Program-made: the position numbers and the translations under genes
The notes under the pieces: model-generated
The model's database searches: none
Told to the model about the DNA's origin: nothing
The model's input: the letters and a program-made list of their open reading frames with translations, nothing else
Source of the DNA: Pleomorphomonas carboxyditropha
GTDB taxonomy: Bacteria > Pseudomonadota > Alphaproteobacteria > Rhizobiales > Pleomorphomonadaceae
Assembly: GCF_002770725.1 (NCBI RefSeq)
Contig: NZ_NQVN01000024.1
Span: forward strand, 1-64,000
Length of the DNA stretch: 64,000 nucleotides
Direction of reading: 5' to 3'
Shown here: positions 43,025 through 52,914 of the stretch, in pieces
Position numbering within the stretch: the stretch's first letter is position 1
Layout: each line of letters begins with the position of its first letter

Positions 43025-45289
43025 TCAGATCTCCGAGAAGGCTCGGCGGGCGAGGACGGCCTGCCCGAAGGAAAGGCCGCCATCGTTGGCCGGCAGGCGC
43101 CGGGCGAGGAGGGGGGTAAGGTCGGATTTGGCGAGCGCCGCCGAAAGCCCTTCGGCCAGCACGCGGTTCATCAGGCAACCGCCGCCGAGCGCGACCGACC
43201 CGAGGCCGGTCGTCGCGGCGCCATGGCGGGCGAGGGCGGCGAGCCCGTCGACGAGCGTGCCGTGAAACAGCGACGCGCCGGTGTGGGCATCCGGTCGGAT
43301 GACGGCGAAGTGGGCGAGAAGCGGCGCGAACGACAGAACGCCGTCCGCGAGCGCGAAGCCATCGGCCAGCGCCACCGGCTCGTCGACCAGCGCCTCCAGC
43401 TCCATCGCCGCCTGTCCCTCGTAGTCCTGCACGGCGCGCACGCCGAGCAGCGCCGCAACGGCATCGAACAGCCGGCCGAGCGAGGTGGTGGCGAGCCGGT
43501 CGGCGCCCGAGGCGACGCGGCCGGCGATCGGCCCGACCAGCGGCCGATCGGGGAAGAAGGTGGCTGCGAGATCGGCCCGACCGAGAGCGGCGAGCGCCCC
43601 GGCGCCCATCCGCCACGGTTCGCGGGCGGCGCGGTCGCCGCCGGGCAGCGGCAGCGGTGCCAGATGGCCGAGGCGGCGGTGCGCCGCGCCCTCCACCAGC
43701 AGCAGCTCGCCGCCCCAAGCGCCGCCGTCATCGCCGAGGCCGTGGCCGTCGAGGGCAAGGCCGAGCGCCGGACCCTCATGTCCCGCCTCCGCCGCCACGG
43801 CCGCCACATGCGCGACGTGGTGCTGGACACGGACGACGGGCAGGCCGAACGCTTCGGCCATCTGGCTGGAGCGATAGTCGGGATGGAGATCGCAAGCCAC
43901 CAGCTCCGGCTGGACGCCGACGATGTCAATGAGATGCTGGATCGTCTCGCGGTAGAATTTCAGCGTCTCGGCGGTATCGAGGTCGCCGACGTGCTGGGAA
44001 ACGAAGGCCTCGCGGCCGCGCGTCAGCGTCACCGTGGCCTTGAGATGGGCGCCGAGCGCCAGCGTCGCCGGTCCGTCTTCGGCAAGGGCGATCGGCTCGG
44101 GCACATAGCCGCGCGCCCGGCGCAGCAAGCTCGGCGCGCTGGCGATCACCTGGGCGACGCTGTCGTCGGCGCGTACGACGATGGCGCGGTCGTGGGTGAC
44201 GATCAGGTCGGCGATGCCGGCGAGGCGGCGGGTGGCGTCGGCATCATCGACCACCAGCGGCTCGCCACCGGGATTGGCCGAGGTGGCGACCAGCACGAAA
44301 TCGTTGGCGGCGTGCGGATCATGGCCGGCGAAATCACGGCCGGCCAGCGCCGCGAACAGCAGATGGTGGACCGGCGCATAGGCCAGCATGACGCCGACGC
44401 GGCGAAGACCGGGCGACACGGCCGGCGCCAGCACGCCGGGTTTTGCCCGCATCAGCACGATCGGCCGGGCGACCGACGAACAGAGCGCCTGCTCCTGCGG
44501 CGACGCCTCGGCGACCGCAGCGATCGAGGCGGCGTTGGCCAGCATCACCGCGAAGGGCTTGAATTCGCGCGCCTTCCTCGTCCGGAGCGCCGCGACCGCC
44601 TCGGCATTACGACCATCGCAGATGAGATGGAAGCCGCCGATGCCCTTCAGCGCCACGATACGGCCGGCCCGGATCGCCGCGGCGATCTCCGGAATGGGAT
44701 GGCTGAGCTTCGGCCCACAGGCGGGACAGGCGACCGGCTCGGCGTGGAAGCGCCGGTCGCGCACGTCCTTATAGGCAGCGGCGCAGTCCGGGCACATCGG
44801 AAAATCGGCCATCGACGTCTGCCGCCGGTCGTAGGGCAGGCGGCGGGTGATGGTGTAGCGCGGACCGCAATGGGTGCAGTTGACGAAGGGGTAGGCGAAG
44901 TAGCGGCTCGCCGGATCGAACAGCTCGGCGAGGCAGGCGTCGCAGGTGGCGGCGTCGGCGACGATGCGCGTCGTCGTCTCGCCGCCGAGGCTCTCGCGGA
45001 TGACGAACTCGTCGCCGCCGGCGAGCGGAAGTTCCGCGCGCTGAACCGTGTCGATGCGGGCGAGCGGCGGCGCCTCCGACGTCAGGCGCCGCACGAATTC
45101 CTCGACGCGAGCGCCCTCGACCTCGATGGTGACGCCATCGGCGCCGTTGCGGACGTAGCCGGCAAGGCCGCACTCGGTGGCGAGCCGATGCACGAACGGC
45201 CGCATGCCCACGCCCTGCACGGCGCCGTTCACCTTCAGGAAGAGGCGCGCCGCGGGGGCGAAGGCGTCGGGGGCGGGCACGGCGGTCAT
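43025..45289 (-). CDS. hypF: Carbamoyltransferase HypF
   Basis: This 754-residue protein makes the carbamoyl group for the cyanide ligands from carbamoyl phosphate. Domains in order are acylphosphatase (VNGAVQGVGMRPFVHRLA), two zinc fingers (CDACLAELFD, NCTHCGPRY, MCPDCAAAY, ACPACGPKL), YrdC-like (about 200-380) and a Kae1-like C-terminal domain with VQHHVAHVAAVAAEAG. ATG 45289 is used; the long open frame upstream overlaps hypB and is not family-like. It sits between hypB and hypC. Confidence 0.96.
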   Translation of the reverse strand: MTAVPAPDAFAPAARLFLKVNGAVQGVGMRPFVHRLATECGLAGYVRNGADGVTIEVEGARVEEFVRRLTSEAPPLARIDTVQRAELPLAGGDEFVIRESLGGETTTRIVADAATCDACLAELFDPASRYFAYPFVNCTHCGPRYTITRRLPYDRRQTSMADFPMCPDCAAAYKDVRDRRFHAEPVACPACGPKLSHPIPEIAAAIRAGRIVALKGIGGFHLICDGRNAEAVAALRTRKAREFKPFAVMLANAASIAAVAEASPQEQALCSSVARPIVLMRAKPGVLAPAVSPGLRRVGVMLAYAPVHHLLFAALAGRDFAGHDPHAANDFVLVATSANPGGEPLVVDDADATRRLAGIADLIVTHDRAIVVRADDSVAQVIASAPSLLRRARGYVPEPIALAEDGPATLALGAHLKATVTLTRGREAFVSQHVGDLDTAETLKFYRETIQHLIDIVGVQPELVACDLHPDYRSSQMAEAFGLPVVRVQHHVAHVAAVAAEAGHEGPALGLALDGHGLGDDGGAWGGELLLVEGAAHRRLGHLAPLPLPGGDRAAREPWRMGAGALAALGRADLAATFFPDRPLVGPIAGRVASGADRLATTSLGRLFDAVAALLGVRAVQDYEGQAAMELEALVDEPVALADGFALADGVLSFAPLLAHFAVIRPDAHTGASLFHGTLVDGLAALARHGAATTGLGSVALGGGCLMNRVLAEGLSAALAKSDLTPLLARRLPANDGGLSFGQAVLARRAFSEI

Positions 45290-45296
45290 CGTCTCG

Positions 45297-46217
45297 TCAG
45301 GCCCGAACGACGGCGGCGGCGCGGGAAAGGGCGGCGCGCGCCTCGATCCAGGCATAGAAGGCGGCCATGCCTTCGCCGGTCTCTGCCGAGACCACCAGCG
45401 TCTGGAGATGCGGATTGACCCTGAGCGCGGCCGCCAGGCACTTGCCGACATCGAATCTCAGATGCGGCAACAGATCGGCCTTGTTGAGGAGCAACAGGTC
45501 GGCGACGGCGAACATGTCGGGATATTTCAGCGGCTTGTCTTCCCCTTCGGTAACCGACAGCACCACGACCTTGTGCGCTTCCCCAAGGTCGAAGCCGGCC
45601 GGGCAAACGAGATTGCCGACGTTCTCGATGAACAGCAGGCCGCCCGGCTCGGACCTGATGTCGTCGAGCGCGGCGCCGACCATGCCCGCTTCGAGGTGGC
45701 AGCCCTTGCCGGTATTGATCTGAACGGCGCGGGCGCCGGTCGCCCGGATACGCTCGGCGTCATTGTCGGTCTGCTGGTCGCCTTCGATGACGGCGATCGG
45801 AAACTTCGCCTTGAGGTCTTCGATGGCGCGGACCAGCAGCGTCGTCTTGCCCGAACCGGGCGACGACATCAGGTTGAGCGCCAGCGTGCCGGTGGCTGCG
45901 AGGCGGGCGCGGTTCTGCCGCGCGGCGTCGTTGTTCCTGGCGAGAATATCGCGCTCGATGCGGATCACCCGCTCGCCGTCGACGCCGGGCTGATGCACGG
46001 CGGCCAGCGGCGCCGCATGCACATGGTGATGATGCCCGTGATCATGGGCATGCCCATGGTCATGAGAATGCTCGTGCGAATGATCGTGGTCGTGATGGTC
46101 GTGATCATGATCATGCGGGTGATCATGGTCATGCGCATGGCCGTGCAGTTCCGCCGGTGTCTTGCCGTTGATCCGGTAGCCGGTGCCGCCCGAGCCGCAG
46201 CCGCAATCCTTGCACAT
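45297..46217 (-). CDS. hypB: Nickel-insertion GTPase HypB, His-rich
   Basis: This 306-residue GTPase inserts nickel into HupL. The N-terminus [11 protein letters not shown] carries the CxxCGC nickel site. Residues about 25-67 are a long His/Asp run of the kind that stores nickel in rhizobial HypB. The P-loop is [11 protein letters not shown] (about 118), followed by [13 protein letters not shown] and NKADLL. ATG 46217 shares one base with the hypA stop (TGATG); a GTG one codon earlier is possible. Confidence 0.97.
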   Translation of the reverse strand: MCKDCGCGSGGTGYRINGKTPAELHGHAHDHDHPHDHDHDHHDHDHSHEHSHDHGHAHDHGHHHHVHAAPLAAVHQPGVDGERVIRIERDILARNNDAARQNRARLAATGTLALNLMSSPGSGKTTLLVRAIEDLKAKFPIAVIEGDQQTDNDAERIRATGARAVQINTGKGCHLEAGMVGAALDDIRSEPGGLLFIENVGNLVCPAGFDLGEAHKVVVLSVTEGEDKPLKYPDMFAVADLLLLNKADLLPHLRFDVGKCLAAALRVNPHLQTLVVSAETGEGMAAFYAWIEARAALSRAAAVVRA

Positions 46218-46558
46218 CACTCCACCTCCAGTTCGCGCAGCCTGAGCTCGTCGCCTTGCGTCATCTGCACGTGGCGGCGCCCGCAGTCGGGGCAGGCGCC
46301 GAAGTGTTCGGTCATCGGCACCGTCTTAGCACAGTCGAGGCACCAGCCACTGCCGGCAACGCGCTCGACGACCAGCCTTGCATTCTCCGCAAGGGTGCCG
46401 CGGCTGACGGCGGAAAAGCAGAAAACCAAGGCGTCGGGATCGACGTGGCCGAGCACGCCCACCTCGACAATCACCGCCCGAATCCGCGCGGCGCCGTTCT
46501 TCCTCGCTTCCTCGACGGCGATCTCGACCACCGCCTCGCAAAGCGACATCTCATGCAT
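46217..46558 (-). CDS. hypA: Nickel metallochaperone HypA
   Basis: This 113-residue protein begins [18 protein letters not shown], where His2 and Glu3 bind nickel. The zinc site uses CLDC (WCLDCAKT) and CPDC (GACPDCGRR). ATG 46558 lies inside the hupK 3' end (8-base overlap). It works with HypB. Confidence 0.96.
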   Translation of the reverse strand: MHEMSLCEAVVEIAVEEARKNGAARIRAVIVEVGVLGHVDPDALVFCFSAVSRGTLAENARLVVERVAGSGWCLDCAKTVPMTEHFGACPDCGRRHVQMTQGDELRLRELEVE

Positions 46559-47534
46559 CGGCCGGCCCTTTCGGGACGACGTCCACCGCAACACAGGGAG
46601 AGAATTGCGCCGCCAGCCGGGCGATCGCCGTCACGGTATCGCCGTCCGGCCGGAACCCTGCGAGGGCGCGCGCAAACGGTCCATCGGGATGGAAGTTCCA
46701 TTCCGTGGGAGCGACGACGCGGGCGTCTCGGAGCCGTCCATCTCCTTGCACCACGGCAAAATAATATAACCTGCCGCGTGGACTTTCCACTGAGGCGTAT
46801 CCCGTATTGGTCTGCGTCCGGCTTGCGGCGAGCCAGGCGGTGAAATCCCGGTCGTTACCGGCGCCGTTCAGGAGAATGCCGAGCGCCTCCTCCGCCTCGA
46901 CGAGGCGGGCCGCATCGGTGGCGCCTGCCACCGATGCCGACCAGCCGAGGCGGACGGCCGGTCCGGTTTCCGGGTGCCGGCCGGGAAGAAACGGTCGAGA
47001 GGCAAAATCGGCGTCGCTCTCCAGGGCGGCCACGACGGCGGCATCGTCGTCGACGGTCAGCGCATCCGGCGGGGAGGGGTGTCCCGGCAGCGCCGGCAAC
47101 CAGTCCGGCACCAGGCCGAAGGCCGTGCCGATGGTGCGGATATCGTCGCCGACGATACCTGTCCGCGCCGCCTTGCGCGCGGCGTCGAGGGCATCGCGCA
47201 CGATCGGGAAGGCGGCGACCGGCGCGAGACGCACCAGTTCGCGCAGATGCTCGGCGATGCGCTCCGCCGCCAGACGAATCCGCCAGCGTTCCGCCTCCTC
47301 CCGTCCGATGGTGCGATTGCCCGCCGCCGCGGCGGCGAAAGTCAGCGCGGCGGCATGCGACACGCCGCAAACCGCGTTGACGAGGCCGACCGCCTCGACC
47401 GCCTGTTCGATTGGGCGGCCGGCAAAGCGCGAGGCCAGCGACAAGGGCCGCGCCGAGCCGATCGACGCCTCGGTGACCACGCCATCGGTCAGGGAGAACC
47501 GGACGGTGATCCGGCCGGGATCGAAGCCGCTCAT
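46551..47534 (-). CDS. hupK: Hydrogenase expression/formation protein HupK
   Basis: This 327-residue protein is a degenerate relative of the hydrogenase large subunit. The L1-like motif reads AVCGVSHAAAL (Cys56, His60, second Cys replaced by Ser or lost), and the end carries a single Cys in FSPCVAVDVVP, like half of DPCxxC. HupK is thought to be a scaffold or storage protein during Fe-group transfer in membrane-bound group 1 hydrogenases. It overlaps hupJ (4 bases) and hypA (8 bases). Confidence 0.88.
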   Translation of the reverse strand: MSGFDPGRITVRFSLTDGVVTEASIGSARPLSLASRFAGRPIEQAVEAVGLVNAVCGVSHAAALTFAAAAAGNRTIGREEAERWRIRLAAERIAEHLRELVRLAPVAAFPIVRDALDAARKAARTGIVGDDIRTIGTAFGLVPDWLPALPGHPSPPDALTVDDDAAVVAALESDADFASRPFLPGRHPETGPAVRLGWSASVAGATDAARLVEAEEALGILLNGAGNDRDFTAWLAASRTQTNTGYASVESPRGRLYYFAVVQGDGRLRDARVVAPTEWNFHPDGPFARALAGFRPDGDTVTAIARLAAQFSPCVAVDVVPKGPADA

Positions 47535-48028
47535 TGCCCGCTCTCCGGCGCGCCGCGTCCGAAACCGAGAAGACGCCGGCGATCGAGGTTGATGGTCAGG
47601 GAATCGATTTCCGACGGCTCGGCGTCACGCAGCAGCTCGTCGAGCGCCGCGAAGGCGACCTCTTCGGCGGCTAGCTGATCGTCGAATGCGTCCATCGGCG
47701 AGAACAGCGATGCGGCACCGTAGCGGCTGCCGCCCTCCATCGACGCCACCACGAAATCGACGTCGCCGGCCGGCAGCTCCAGCCGCAGCGTGACACCGTC
47801 CGGCGGCAGCTCGATGCCGGGATCGGGCACGGCGACGACGTTCATGCACCAGGGCGTCACCACCGCGGCGAAGCGGAAGCGGCCGAAGCGCCGGACCGGC
47901 GTCGCCATGACGGCGAGCGCCGGATTGTGAACGGCAAGGCCGGCCATGCGGCCATCGACGGCCCGCCAGAAGCCTTCGAGGCGACCGGCGAGTTCCTCGT
48001 CATCGAGGCTGGACGCATCAGCGGTCAT
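47531..48028 (-). CDS. hupJ: Hydrogenase assembly protein HupJ (HybE family)
   Basis: This 165-residue protein corresponds to the HupJ/HybE chaperone family. VHNPALAVMATPVRRFGRFR followed by AAVVTPWCMNVVAVPDP is the recognised core, with a GSRYGAASLFSPM segment. These proteins assist small- or large-subunit maturation before Tat export. It overlaps hupI by 11 bases. Confidence 0.88.
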   Translation of the reverse strand: MTADASSLDDEELAGRLEGFWRAVDGRMAGLAVHNPALAVMATPVRRFGRFRFAAVVTPWCMNVVAVPDPGIELPPDGVTLRLELPAGDVDFVVASMEGGSRYGAASLFSPMDAFDDQLAAEEVAFAALDELLRDAEPSEIDSLTINLDRRRLLGFGRGAPESGQ

Positions 48029-48203
48029 CGTCGATCCTCAGGAACTTGAGCTTCGGCCCGTCGCAGTTGGGGCAGCGCCAGTCGTCCGGCAGCACCTGAA
48101 AGGGCGTGCCCGGCGGCACCTCCGCCACGTCGTCGCCGATCGCCGGATCGTAGACCGTCCAGCAGACGCCGCACTCCCAGCGATCTCCAGGTCCGCCGGT
48201 CAT
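48018..48203 (-). CDS. hupI: Rubredoxin HupI
   Basis: This 61-residue rubredoxin has two CxxC iron sites, ECGVCW (Cys11, Cys14) and RCPNCDGPK (Cys44, Cys47), and the family middle EVPPGTPFQVLPDDW. In hup clusters it is needed for hydrogenase biosynthesis in the presence of oxygen. ATG 48203 overlaps the hupH stop; the frame upstream is inside hupH. Confidence 0.94.
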   Translation of the reverse strand: MTGGPGDRWECGVCWTVYDPAIGDDVAEVPPGTPFQVLPDDWRCPNCDGPKLKFLRIDDDR

Positions 48204-49003
48204 CGGAAGTAGGCCTCGCCGATTTCGCGGAGACGGACGGCCGAGTCGCGGAAATCCTCGACGGCCGCCTGGGCGGCGGCGGGCACGTCGCCGATCTCGA
48301 TGGTGTCGAGCAGGATGGCGTCCATGGCGTTGAAGAACTGTACCGACCAGACATTGTGGATCGCCGTCGCCTGGATGCGGCAACTGCCGTAGCCGCGCGA
48401 GACGATTTTCACCGGCCCGGTGCCGAGCCGGTCGACGAGAAGGTCGAGATCCTCCGGCAGCATGGGCATCAGCGTCAGGGAGACGACGTGGTTGGCCGCT
48501 CCGAACTTGTAATGCCCGGCACGGTCGGCGATCTCGGCCAGGACGGCCGGCGCGTTCATCACGCCTTGAGGCAAGGCTCCGAGGTCGAGGCGCGGCAGCG
48601 TCATCGCCGCGGCGCGGCGCACCGCCTGCGGCACGGCCGATACCTCGGCGTAATCGGCGAGGATCGCGTTGTCGGCGCCCAGGAAGCGGACGCGCCAGAG
48701 GCCGGCGAACACGCTTTCGACGATCTCCGCCACCACGCCGTCCGGCAGCGCCACCGTGGCCGCCACCTCGCCCTCGCCGAGGATTTCGCTCAGCAGCAAA
48801 CGCTCGTCATCCGTGAGAGGAGCGAGATCGAACAGCAGCCCGGGCGCCGTCGCGGTCTGGCGTTCGAGGGCGTCCGCCATCTCCGGCAGGAGGCGTGCGA
48901 CGCCGGGACAGCGGGCGATCAGCGCCTCGGCGTCGGTCGCCGCCAGGAAGGCGAGGGTGCCCGTACCGGTGGTTCGGCCGGGAGACGGGAAGTCCATCGT
49001 CAT
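48200..49003 (-). CDS. hupH: Hydrogenase expression/formation protein HupH
   Basis: This 267-residue HupH family protein (HyaF-like) has LLLSEILGEGEVAATVALPD, ESVFAGLWRVRFL and a C-terminal RGYGSCRIQATAIHNVWSVQ with QFFNAMDAILLDTIEIG. It is needed for small-subunit maturation in rhizobia. Overlaps of 4 bases with hupG and hupI. Confidence 0.92.
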   Translation of the reverse strand: MTMDFPSPGRTTGTGTLAFLAATDAEALIARCPGVARLLPEMADALERQTATAPGLLFDLAPLTDDERLLLSEILGEGEVAATVALPDGVVAEIVESVFAGLWRVRFLGADNAILADYAEVSAVPQAVRRAAAMTLPRLDLGALPQGVMNAPAVLAEIADRAGHYKFGAANHVVSLTLMPMLPEDLDLLVDRLGTGPVKIVSRGYGSCRIQATAIHNVWSVQFFNAMDAILLDTIEIGDVPAAAQAAVEDFRDSAVRLREIGEAYFR

Positions 49004-49440
49004 GCGTCGGCCCTCCGGACAGATGTGGTGACCTCGACGCGGCTCGGAGCGGAAAATGCCGGCGCATCCGGCCTCAGCGTCGCCCCGAGGCGATCGATAT
49101 ATTCGCTCCAGTCGCGGATGCGTGGCAACACGTCGAGCACGATAGGCCCGCCAAGCACGACCAAAGAGGGAAAGACCTCGACCCGGCAGCGTATCTTCAG
49201 CGCCGCCTCGGCCGAACGGGCGACCACGCCGGCCCGGAACCGGCCGGGAAAGGCGGCGATGAGCTCTGGCAGCACCACGGCGACGTCGCCGCTGTCGGCC
49301 CGCTGGTCGGGATCGCCGGTAAAGAACAGCAGCGCATGGTCCGGCTCGCCGGCGGCCGGCGCCAGGAAGGCATCGATGCTGTCGGCATCGACGACCGGCA
49401 GGCCGTGGCGGGCGGTGAGGGCGGCGATCAACGCGGACAT
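49000..49440 (-). CDS. hupG: Hydrogenase chaperone HupG (HyaE/thioredoxin-like)
   Basis: This 146-residue thioredoxin-fold protein without a CxxC active site has ALLFFTGDPDQRADSGDVAV, GVVARSAEAALKIRCRVEVF and PSLVVLGG. The HyaE/HupG family binds Tat signal peptides of hydrogenase small subunits and acts as a proofreading chaperone. It overlaps hupF by 13 bases. Confidence 0.9.
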   Translation of the reverse strand: MSALIAALTARHGLPVVDADSIDAFLAPAAGEPDHALLFFTGDPDQRADSGDVAVVLPELIAAFPGRFRAGVVARSAEAALKIRCRVEVFPSLVVLGGPIVLDVLPRIRDWSEYIDRLGATLRPDAPAFSAPSRVEVTTSVRRADA

Positions 49441-49739
49441 GGTTGTTTCGTCCTCAGGTGCTCAGGCAGTTCCGGCTCGCGGTCGATCAGGTCGGCGAAC
49501 AGGTGCTCGAAGGCTCGCCCTTCGCTCGCCGCCGCCAGGCCGTCGAGTGCGCGATCGATCGCCTCGGCCTCGTCCGCATCGAGTACCCGCACGGCGCTGT
49601 CGAGATGGACGAGCAGCCGCGCGCCCGCCGCCTGCCGGCCAACGAGCAGCGTCGACACGCGCCGCCGCTCGCCGTGCCGTTCGCAGACAGCGGAGAAGTC
49701 GTCGCCGTCGATGACGGTCATCGGCAGGCCGAGGCACAT
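49428..49739 (-). CDS. hupF: HypC-like hydrogenase chaperone HupF
   Basis: This 103-residue paralogue of HypC begins MCLGLPMTVIDGDDFSAVC with the essential Cys2 and has the extended C-terminus of HupF (FADLIDREPELPEHL). HupF is considered specific for HupL and helps protect it under oxygen. It lies between the protease gene hupD and hupG. Confidence 0.93.
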   Translation of the reverse strand: MCLGLPMTVIDGDDFSAVCERHGERRRVSTLLVGRQAAGARLLVHLDSAVRVLDADEAEAIDRALDGLAAASEGRAFEHLFADLIDREPELPEHLRTKQPCPR

Positions 49740-49751
49740 GGGTTGGCTCCC

Positions 49752-50318
49752 TTAACCGGCATCGACGCGCGGCCGCTCGTAGGCGGCCCGATCGATGTCA
49801 TTGGCCAGCAGACCGTTTTCGGGCGGCAGGGGGTCCGCGCGCCGGGCCGGCGCGACGCCCCAGCCGGCGAGAACGTCGACGGCCGCCGCCAGCGCCGGCT
49901 CGATGCTCGCCGCCATCGGCCCCGTCAACGGGCCGCCCCAGTCCTCGAGGTCGAGCGGCTGGCAGCCGATCAACGCGATGTCGCGCGGCGGGCGGCCCAG
50001 GAGGTCGGCCGCCGACAGCACCTCCTGAAACCCGGTCTGATGCAGGCTCATCTTCTTGGCGCCGGTGAACTTCGGCACCTCGTCGCCCCGCACCACCTTC
50101 AGCGTGCCGGGCTTGAGGCCGTAGTCGATGGCGTCAAACACCAGGAGGCGCTCCGCCTCGGCGACACGGTTGACGAGATAGAGCCCCTGCGTGCCGCCGT
50201 CGAGCAGGTCGACGCCGTCCGCCATGGCATAGAGCCGGTGAAAGGCCTCGACGGCGCGGACGCCGAAGCCCTCGTCGGCCCAGAGGATATTGCCGATTCC
50301 CAACACCAGCACCGTCAT
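49752..50318 (-). CDS. hupD: Hydrogenase maturation protease HupD
   Basis: This 188-residue endopeptidase removes the C-terminal tail of HupL after nickel insertion. Nickel-sensing acidic residues are seen in GNILWADEGFGVRAVEAFH (Glu16) and DAIDYGLKPG (Asp), with a His in KMSLHQTGFQEVL. The target, HupL, has the matching cleavage motif. It lies 4 bases after hupC. Confidence 0.95.
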   Translation of the reverse strand: MTVLVLGIGNILWADEGFGVRAVEAFHRLYAMADGVDLLDGGTQGLYLVNRVAEAERLLVFDAIDYGLKPGTLKVVRGDEVPKFTGAKKMSLHQTGFQEVLSAADLLGRPPRDIALIGCQPLDLEDWGGPLTGPMAASIEPALAAAVDVLAGWGVAPARRADPLPPENGLLANDIDRAAYERPRVDAG

Positions 50319-50322
50319 GCGC

Positions 50323-51054
50323 TCAGCCCTCGCGCTCGTCGCGGAACTGCCGCTCGCCGGAGATCATGGTCGAGATCATGGTCTGCCGGCTCATGATATC
50401 CTCGCGCACCGCCGCGTAGATATGGATGATGGCGAAGATGACGATCACCCACATGCCGAGATGGTGCAGGGTGTGGACATCCTGTGAATTGGGCCAGATG
50501 TCGAACACCCAGCCGAAGAGCTTGGCCGGCCAGCTGTCGCGGCCGGCGCCCTCCGAATAGAGCGCGAAACCGGTGATGATCATGCCGAGATTGAACAGCG
50601 TGAACATCGCGAACATCGCCGTATGGGCCAGCGGGTTGTGGCCGATGTATTTGTAGGGCTCCTTCTCGAGGAACAGGTACCAGCGCGCCTCGCGAAGGAC
50701 GCCCCGCCACCATGTCTTCTCCCAGACCGGCAGGTAGAAGATCTGGCGCGAGTACTTGTTGCCCCAGAAGGCCCAGAGGATGCGGGCGAGGAAGGCGACG
50801 GCCAGCACCTGCCCGGCGGCGAAATGGGCGAAGCGGATGTAGCCGAACAGGAAGCTGCCCGACGCCTCGCCCGGCATGGTCGGCGGCGGCGAGCCTATGA
50901 AATAGCCGGTCACCGCCAGAATGGTGATGCAGAGGGCGTTGCCCCAGTGCCAGAGGCGGACCGGCGCCTCGTAGACGTAGATGGACGGGCCGGTGACGAT
51001 GACGTCGTCGCTGGCGTCCATCACGCCGGTGAGCATCTTCGCGTCGTGTGCCAT
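50323..51054 (-). CDS. hupC: Ni/Fe-hydrogenase b-type cytochrome subunit HupC
   Basis: This 243-residue inner-membrane cytochrome b anchors HupSL and passes electrons to the quinone pool. It has four TM helices with heme-ligand histidines in VRLWHWGNALCITILAVTGY, YIRFAHFAAGQVLAVAFLAR and TLHHLGMWVIVIFAIIHIYA. It lies 10 bases after hupL, the normal hupSLC order. Confidence 0.96.
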   Translation of the reverse strand: MAHDAKMLTGVMDASDDVIVTGPSIYVYEAPVRLWHWGNALCITILAVTGYFIGSPPPTMPGEASGSFLFGYIRFAHFAAGQVLAVAFLARILWAFWGNKYSRQIFYLPVWEKTWWRGVLREARWYLFLEKEPYKYIGHNPLAHTAMFAMFTLFNLGMIITGFALYSEGAGRDSWPAKLFGWVFDIWPNSQDVHTLHHLGMWVIVIFAIIHIYAAVREDIMSRQTMISTMISGERQFRDEREG

Positions 51055-51064
51055 GGCAATGCCC

Positions 51065-52855
51065 TCAGCGAACGGTGACGGTGGCCATGTCCTGGCCGTC
51101 TTCGCTCATCACATGGGTGGAGCAGGCAAGGCAGGGGTCGAAGGAGTGCAGCGTCCTCAGGATCTCCAGCGGCTTCTCGGGGTCGGCCATCGGCGTGTCG
51201 AGCAGCGCCGCCTCGAAGGCGCCGATGTTGCCGGCCGGATCGCGCGGGGAGCCGTTCCATGTGGTCGGCACCACCGCCTGGTAGTTGTCGATCTTGCCGT
51301 CCTTGATGCGGATCCAGTGGCCGAGCGCGCCGCGCGGCGCCTCGGTGAAGCCGACGCCCTTGGCCTCCTTCGGCCAGGTATCCGGCGTCCACTTGTCGGT
51401 GTTGGCAGTGGAGAGATCGCCGGCCTTGATGTTGGCCACCAGCTTGTCCTGGAAATAGCGGAGCTGATGCGCCGCCCACTGGCATTCGAGCGCCCGCGCC
51501 GCCGTGCGGCCGAGCGTCGAGAATAGCGCGGTGAGCGGCAGGCCGAGGTCGGTGAGCAGCCTGTCGACCGGCTCCTTGAACTCGGCCTTGCCCTGCGCGT
51601 AGCCGATGACGTAGCGGGCCAGCGGCCCGACCTCGACGGCGTGGCCTTTCCAGCGCGGCGACTTGATGAAGGAATATTTCGCCGCCTCGTCCAGCGCCTC
51701 GATGTTGGTCTTGGTGCCGCGGGCGTTGGGACCGAGCTCGAAATGCGGCTCGGTGACGCCGTCCCAGGGGTGCAGGCCGCGGGTCTCGTCGGGATATTTG
51801 TACCAGGAGTGGGTGACGAACTCCTGCACCTCGTCGGGGTCGGTCAGGTCGATCGGCTGGATGTCGTCGAGCTTGCCGTCGAGGATGACGCCGCGCGGCA
51901 GCTTCAGCGAGGCTTCCGAATAGTCGTTGGCGTGCTCGGGGATGTCGCCGTAGCTCATCACCGAGGTCGACGACAGGCCGCCGCCGTAGAGCCAGTCCTT
52001 GTAGAAGGAGCCGATCGCCTTGAGGTCGGGCAGGTAGACCTGCTCGGTGAAGGCGATCGTCTGGTCGATGATCGACGAGACGAGGTTGAGCCGCTCCATG
52101 TTGATGGCGCCGACCGCGCCGGTGCCGTCGACGTTGATCGGCGACGGCACGCCGCCCACCAGCCAGTTGGGATGCGGATTCTTGCCGCCGTAGACGGTGT
52201 GGATCTTGACGATCTCCTTCTGGAAGTCGAGCGCTTCCAGATAGTGGGCGACCGCCATCAGGTTGGCTTCCGGCGGCAGCTTGTAGGCGGCGTGGCCCCA
52301 GTAGCCGTTCTTGAACGGGCCGAGCTGGCCGCTTTCCACGAATTTCTTCAGCCGGCCCTGCAGATCGCGGAAATAGCCGGGCGAGGAAAGGGGCCAGTCG
52401 GAAATCGACTGGGCCAGCGCGCTGGTCGCCTTGGGATCGGCCGACAGGGCCGAGACGACGTCCACCCAGTCGAGCGCATGCAGGTGATAGAAATGCACGA
52501 GATGGTCGTGCACCTGCAGCGTCAGCTGCATGATGTTGCGGATCGAATTGGCGTTTTCCGGAATGTCGATGCCGAGGGCATTCTCGACGGCGCGCACCGA
52601 GGTCAGGGCGTGCGTGCCGGTGCAGACGCCACAGATGCGCTCGGTGAAGGCCCAGGCGTCGCGCGGATCGCGGCCCTTCAGGATCACCTCGATGCCGCGC
52701 CACATGGTGCCGGTGGAGACGGCGTTGCGGATGACGTTGTCGGCGTCGACGTTCACCTCGACGCGCATGTGGCCTTCGATGCGCGTCACCGGGTCGACGA
52801 CGATGCGGCGGCCGGCGTTATCGAGCTTGAAGCCGTTGGGGGTTTCGATACCCAT
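51065..52855 (-). CDS. hupL: Uptake [NiFe]-hydrogenase large subunit
   Basis: This 596-residue catalytic subunit oxidises H2. NiFe ligands are complete: L1 [10 protein letters not shown] (Cys75, Cys78) and L2 DPCLACSTH (Cys575, Cys578). After His581 a 15-residue tail [15 protein letters not shown] is the substrate of HupD. Features and length fit membrane-bound group 1 enzymes. It follows hupS by 59 bases and is exported with it as a folded pair by Tat. Confidence 0.98.
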   Translation of the reverse strand: MGIETPNGFKLDNAGRRIVVDPVTRIEGHMRVEVNVDADNVIRNAVSTGTMWRGIEVILKGRDPRDAWAFTERICGVCTGTHALTSVRAVENALGIDIPENANSIRNIMQLTLQVHDHLVHFYHLHALDWVDVVSALSADPKATSALAQSISDWPLSSPGYFRDLQGRLKKFVESGQLGPFKNGYWGHAAYKLPPEANLMAVAHYLEALDFQKEIVKIHTVYGGKNPHPNWLVGGVPSPINVDGTGAVGAINMERLNLVSSIIDQTIAFTEQVYLPDLKAIGSFYKDWLYGGGLSSTSVMSYGDIPEHANDYSEASLKLPRGVILDGKLDDIQPIDLTDPDEVQEFVTHSWYKYPDETRGLHPWDGVTEPHFELGPNARGTKTNIEALDEAAKYSFIKSPRWKGHAVEVGPLARYVIGYAQGKAEFKEPVDRLLTDLGLPLTALFSTLGRTAARALECQWAAHQLRYFQDKLVANIKAGDLSTANTDKWTPDTWPKEAKGVGFTEAPRGALGHWIRIKDGKIDNYQAVVPTTWNGSPRDPAGNIGAFEAALLDTPMADPEKPLEILRTLHSFDPCLACSTHVMSEDGQDMATVTVR

Positions 52856-52914
52856 GGCGATATGTCCTGTGGCTGGTCAGGCCGGCGGGGCGCAAGGCGC
52901 CCGCGCGCCGGCTG

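Noticed and set aside
43025-45451. Longer hypF start at 45451
   Set aside because: The extension overlaps the hypB coding region and is Arg/Ser/Pro-rich without similarity to the acylphosphatase domain start.
45297-46217. Simple-sequence or coding repeat within hypB
   Set aside because: The CAT/GAT-rich run encodes the His-rich nickel-binding stretch typical of rhizobial HypB, so it is explained by function.
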